Shown piece by piece: positions 61,596 through 64,000 of a DNA stretch of 64,000 nt. The notes below the pieces were generated by a model. The model made no database searches. It was not told the origin of the DNA and saw nothing but the letters and a program-made list of their open reading frames with translations. Origin of the DNA: Pseudoalteromonas flavipulchra NCIMB 2033 = ATCC BAA-314 (lineage in GTDB: Bacteria; Pseudomonadota; Gammaproteobacteria; Enterobacterales; Alteromonadaceae). Location: NCBI GenBank assembly GCA_000814665.1, contig JWIH01000024.1, forward strand, positions 248,001 to 312,000, written 5' to 3'. Each line of letters opens with the position of its first letter. Position 1 is the first letter of the stretch. Both the position numbers and the translations under genes were made by a program.

Positions 61596-63302
61596 ATGAA
61601 AACTTATACTCTCACGCCAGCCGTGTTGATGCTCATGAGCAGCGTCGCCAATGCCGAACCTGAAGTTCACTACGAGTCTTGTAAATCCACTTTTAACTAT
61701 CTAGCCGCACAGTATCAAGGGACGACGGATAAAAATAATTCAGGTTCGCAGTGGTGCTATTTAAAACAAAGCATTGAAGGCGCAACATGGGGTCATGTCA
61801 GAACAGAAACCATCCCAGAATTCAAAACAGTAACTGGAAAAGCGTGTAAAACGCCATCGGAGTATCAGGGTGAAAAATTTTATGGCTGTACAACCCGAAA
61901 TCACACCGCACCTTGGTGCTATGTTGAAGAAGGCGGCTGGGAAGAGTGCCAACCAGAAGCGCCGCCAGCGCTTTTAGCTCACACTCAACCCCTACAAAGT
62001 AAGCGATTAGATAGAGTTGCACTTGGCTCATGTTTCAAAACCAAAGGAGATATGCCCGAAGCGCTCGCTAAACTGATTGGTCAACAACCGGACCTATTTC
62101 TTTGGTTAGGGGACAATATCTACGCAGATACCACCGATATGGCAGTGATGCGCCAGAAGTACGATGATAAAAAGAACAATAGTGAGTATCGCAAGTTTTT
62201 AGAGGCTAAGATCCCAGTGATGGCGACTTGGGATGACCACGATTTTGGTTGGAACAATGAAGGCAAACATTATCCACAGAGAGTAAACGCACAGAAAGAA
62301 TACTTACGTCACTTTGATGTTGATAAGGCTGATCCAAGACTAAACGGTCAAGCTGGTATTTACGAAGCCAAAATGCTGGGGGGCTCGGGCGAAACCACAC
62401 ATGTGATCACATTGGATGCCCGTTACTTCCGCTCTCCAACCTTTTCAAGTTACGGTGCGTGTGAAGGTGAAAGTAGCACCATATTGGGAGAGGCGCAGTG
62501 GCAATGGCTTGAGCAAGAGTTACAAAAGCCATCAGAAATCAAGCTCATTGCAAGCGGCATTCAAGTACTGCCTCCGCTGCATCAAGGCAGAAGTAAAACT
62601 AACTACTGTGCTTATGGAGACGGCAAAACATTTAATGCTGCCATTGCATCATTAGAAGAAACAAATATGTCAGGTACTAGTTATGAGTCTTGGGCTGAAA
62701 TGCCAGCACAAAGAGAGCGTTTGCTTAGGTTGGTACAGAAATCAGTGAACGAAGGTAAGACTAAGGCCGTCGTGTTTTTGTCTGGCGATCAACATTGGGG
62801 AGAGCTTTTGCAAAAGACTATTCCCGCAAGCAGCACATATGGTCAAGCAGTTAACGTCTACGAAGTGACGGCATCAGGGTTTGGTCAAAACTGGCCTTAT
62901 CATATCGAAAACCCATTAAGGTTACCGATCTACGCAGATGACAAAGGGGATGGCAATTTTGCCAAAGCATGTCAGTTACCGTTCAAATATGCAGGTGTAA
63001 CCTACCAAGGTTGTATTACGCGAGACAACGATAAGCCCTGGTGTTATACCCAAGTGGATGATAACCAAAAAGGAATTGAAGGTGAGTGGGGCAACTGTGC
63101 GCCAGCAGGTGCCAGTATTCCAACCGGACGAGTTGGTGCAATAAGCAAAGACATCGCAAAGTTGACAACATCTAACCGCCATTTGATTAATAAATCGGGA
63201 AGTAACTACGGCTTGATAGATATAGATTGGCAAAATCGTGAACTGAAAATGTCTATTGAAACGGCAAACGAGGAAGCGGTTTCAACTATTATCAAGTTTT
63301 GA
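61596..63302 (+). CDS. secreted PhoD-like phosphatase with fibronectin type II-like modules
   Basis: The 568-residue precursor has a signal peptide (residues 1-20). Residues 29-118 contain a degenerate Fn2-like module (C29, C54) and a full one (C84, C98, C108, C118; CKTPSEYQG, GCTTRN, PWCYVEEGGWEEC). The PhoD/alkaline-phosphatase-D-like core (about 138-440) has LWLGDNIYAD, TWDDHDFGWN and SGDQHWGEL with metal ligands. A third Fn2 module (C459, C473, C483, C501; CQLPFKYAGVTY, PWCYTQ, WGNC) sits before the last core strands (NYGLIDIDWQNRELK). It is probably an exported phosphodiesterase/phosphatase; the Fn2 role (matrix binding) is inference. Confidence 0.85.
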   Translation: MKTYTLTPAVLMLMSSVANAEPEVHYESCKSTFNYLAAQYQGTTDKNNSGSQWCYLKQSIEGATWGHVRTETIPEFKTVTGKACKTPSEYQGEKFYGCTTRNHTAPWCYVEEGGWEECQPEAPPALLAHTQPLQSKRLDRVALGSCFKTKGDMPEALAKLIGQQPDLFLWLGDNIYADTTDMAVMRQKYDDKKNNSEYRKFLEAKIPVMATWDDHDFGWNNEGKHYPQRVNAQKEYLRHFDVDKADPRLNGQAGIYEAKMLGGSGETTHVITLDARYFRSPTFSSYGACEGESSTILGEAQWQWLEQELQKPSEIKLIASGIQVLPPLHQGRSKTNYCAYGDGKTFNAAIASLEETNMSGTSYESWAEMPAQRERLLRLVQKSVNEGKTKAVVFLSGDQHWGELLQKTIPASSTYGQAVNVYEVTASGFGQNWPYHIENPLRLPIYADDKGDGNFAKACQLPFKYAGVTYQGCITRDNDKPWCYTQVDDNQKGIEGEWGNCAPAGASIPTGRVGAISKDIAKLTTSNRHLINKSGSNYGLIDIDWQNRELKMSIETANEEAVSTIIKF

Positions 63303-63309
63303 TGTTTCG

Positions 63310-63340
63310 TTATTAGCTGAGCTTATTGCTCAGCTAATAA
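63310..63340. terminator. 13-bp perfect hairpin after the PhoD-like gene
   Basis: TTATTAGCTGAGC (63310-63322) is fully complementary to 63328-63340 around TTATT. It lies eight bases after the stop; no T-run follows, so its termination strength is uncertain. Confidence 0.6.
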
Positions 63341-63454
63341 GATAGTAACTCTTTGTAAACTATCGAAATAAAATGTATATTGCGTGCAATCTAGGAAGAA
63401 AGCAGGTAAACTGCACTTCGGATAGTACTTCAGGCAAATTAAAAGGACATTAAT

Positions 63455-63691
63455 TTGAAATTTGTTATTTCACTTTTACCCGCACTTTTTTTGACTAAAT
63501 TAGTTTTTTATCTTACTGATTTTGAATATTTTTTATTCGAAGATCCCTTTGACTTCGGTAAATTGCTTATCGATATCAGCGTTTTTGGATTCTTTTATTT
63601 TATCGCTATTTTAGCTTACGAGTACTTCTTTGGTGAAAAGTTAGAGCTCAAGCGCCAAGTCTCGAACAAAAGAACGAAAGGTTCAACGTAA
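63455..63691 (+). CDS. small membrane protein of unknown function
   Basis: The 78-residue protein has two predicted spans (about residues 3-21 and 37-55), an acidic loop between them and a basic C-terminal tail (LELKRQVSNKRTKG). An SD-like AAAAGGAC precedes the ATT-TTGAAA region; the annotated start at 63455 is a TTG (TTGAAATTTGTT), so the true start should be checked. Its stop lies three bases from the convergent MgtC gene. No family was recognised. Confidence 0.5.
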   Translation: MKFVISLLPALFLTKLVFYLTDFEYFLFEDPFDFGKLLIDISVFGFFYFIAILAYEYFFGEKLELKRQVSNKRTKGST

Positions 63692-63693
63692 GT

Positions 63694-64000
63694 CTATTGA
63701 GAGCTCGAAGGTTTTTTATAAGGCTCTAGTAAGCGAAACACCAAAAAACCAACCGCGCTTAATACAATTGCGATTTCATATCGTTGATAAGCGCTTGAGA
63801 TCCCTATTGCCCCGGTTAACCAAATACCTGCAGCGGTTGCTGTGCCATGTGTGGAATTATCATTTTTCACAATAGAGCCGCCACCAATAAAGCCAATTCC
63901 AGTAATGACACCGTACATTACTCTTGCTTGCGCTTCATGTGATTCAAAGACGTCCATACTTGTTAAAATAAAAGCACAACAGGAAATAGCGACTAATGGG
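63694..64000 (-). CDS. MgtC/SapB-family membrane protein, 5' end cut by window edge
   Basis: The minus-strand frame runs from the stop at 63694 through ATG 63957 and on to the right edge without a stop; the upstream part reads PLVAISCCAFILTSMDVFESH, matching the MgtC N-terminal membrane region. The visible part includes RVMYGVITGIGFIGGGSIV, the family hallmark (GIGFLGAGxI), and two more spans. MgtC-type proteins are inner-membrane modulators linked to Mg2+ stress and ATP synthase in pathogens. ATG 63957 is therefore internal, not the start. Confidence 0.85.
   Translation of the reverse strand, partial: PLVAISCCAFILTSMDVFESHEAQARVMYGVITGIGFIGGGSIVKNDNSTHGTATAAGIWLTGAIGISSAYQRYEIAIVLSAVGFLVFRLLEPYKKPSSSQ

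Noticed and set aside
1..64000. CRISPR arrays, tRNA, rRNA, integrase, prophage or insertion sequences
   Set aside because: No short regularly spaced direct repeats, cloverleaf-like sequences, transposase or integrase motifs were seen on either strand.

Overview
The window reads as chromosomal DNA of a marine gammaproteobacterium of the Alteromonadales, most likely Pseudoalteromonas. This is inferred from moderate-to-low GC, an AttEFGH-type ABC operon, a secreted GH19 chitinase, many secreted peptidases, a DUF2999 protein, and the mix of ToxR-like, MHYT and HD-GYP signalling proteins. No phage, integrase, insertion sequence, CRISPR array, tRNA or rRNA gene was recognised. Gene density is high, and most genes sit in short operons bounded by clear hairpin terminators.

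Layout. 1-4600: an EamA exporter cut by the left edge with its AraC regulator, small unknown genes, a class I glutamine amidotransferase and a divergent AraC regulator. 4700-10500: a secreted S9 peptidase, a small secreted protein, an esterase-like/TPR protein and a convergent ToxR/CadC-type membrane regulator. 10600-14750: a three-gene operon (ferritin-like protein, then DUF692, then DUF2063). 15050-19250: a tricorn-like S41 protease and a porin. 19400-24930: a SpoIIAA-like protein, an SDR, and an attE-attFG-attH operon for an envelope ABC system. 25100-29370: a 1092-residue MHYT hybrid histidine kinase overlapping an HD-GYP response regulator. 29500-32330: three tandem paralogous outer-membrane barrel genes. 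32370-36160: a FAD oxidase/GNAT pair and the chitinase. 36250-40600: an rRNA methyltransferase and small genes. 40770-44870: a divergent nucleoside cluster, nupC-udk versus deoB-deoD. 45000-52960: TPR and solute-binding-like proteins, a ferredoxin-NADP reductase, a histone-deacetylase-like enzyme and a NarXL-type two-component pair. 53190-64000: a large poly-HAMP chemoreceptor, a DoxX-like protein, a hydrolase, an M1 aminopeptidase, a LysR regulator, a PhoD-like phosphatase with fibronectin type II modules, and an MgtC-family gene cut by the right edge.

The strongest candidate for an undescribed system is the 10602-14753 operon. It joins an MNIO oxidative enzyme (DUF692, all expected metal-ligand motifs present) and its usual DUF2063 partner to a 775-residue cytosolic ferritin-like protein. 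The C-terminal part of that protein carries repeated Cys-Gly motifs like those of MNIO peptide substrates, so the large ferritin-like protein may itself be the modified substrate. Other notable items are eukaryote-like Fn2 modules, one inserted inside a PhoD-type phosphatase; a pair of identical palindromic operators about eight helical turns apart between udk and deoB; and two copies of an intergenic hairpin repeat, one of them lying between the chitinase gene and its terminator.

The window is rich in exported degradative enzymes (S9, S41 and M1 peptidases, GH19 chitinase, PhoD-like phosphatase), which fits a particle- or surface-associated heterotroph. Function assignments rest on recognising motifs by eye. 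Start codons were adjusted where a Shine-Dalgarno sequence or signal peptide pointed to a different site.
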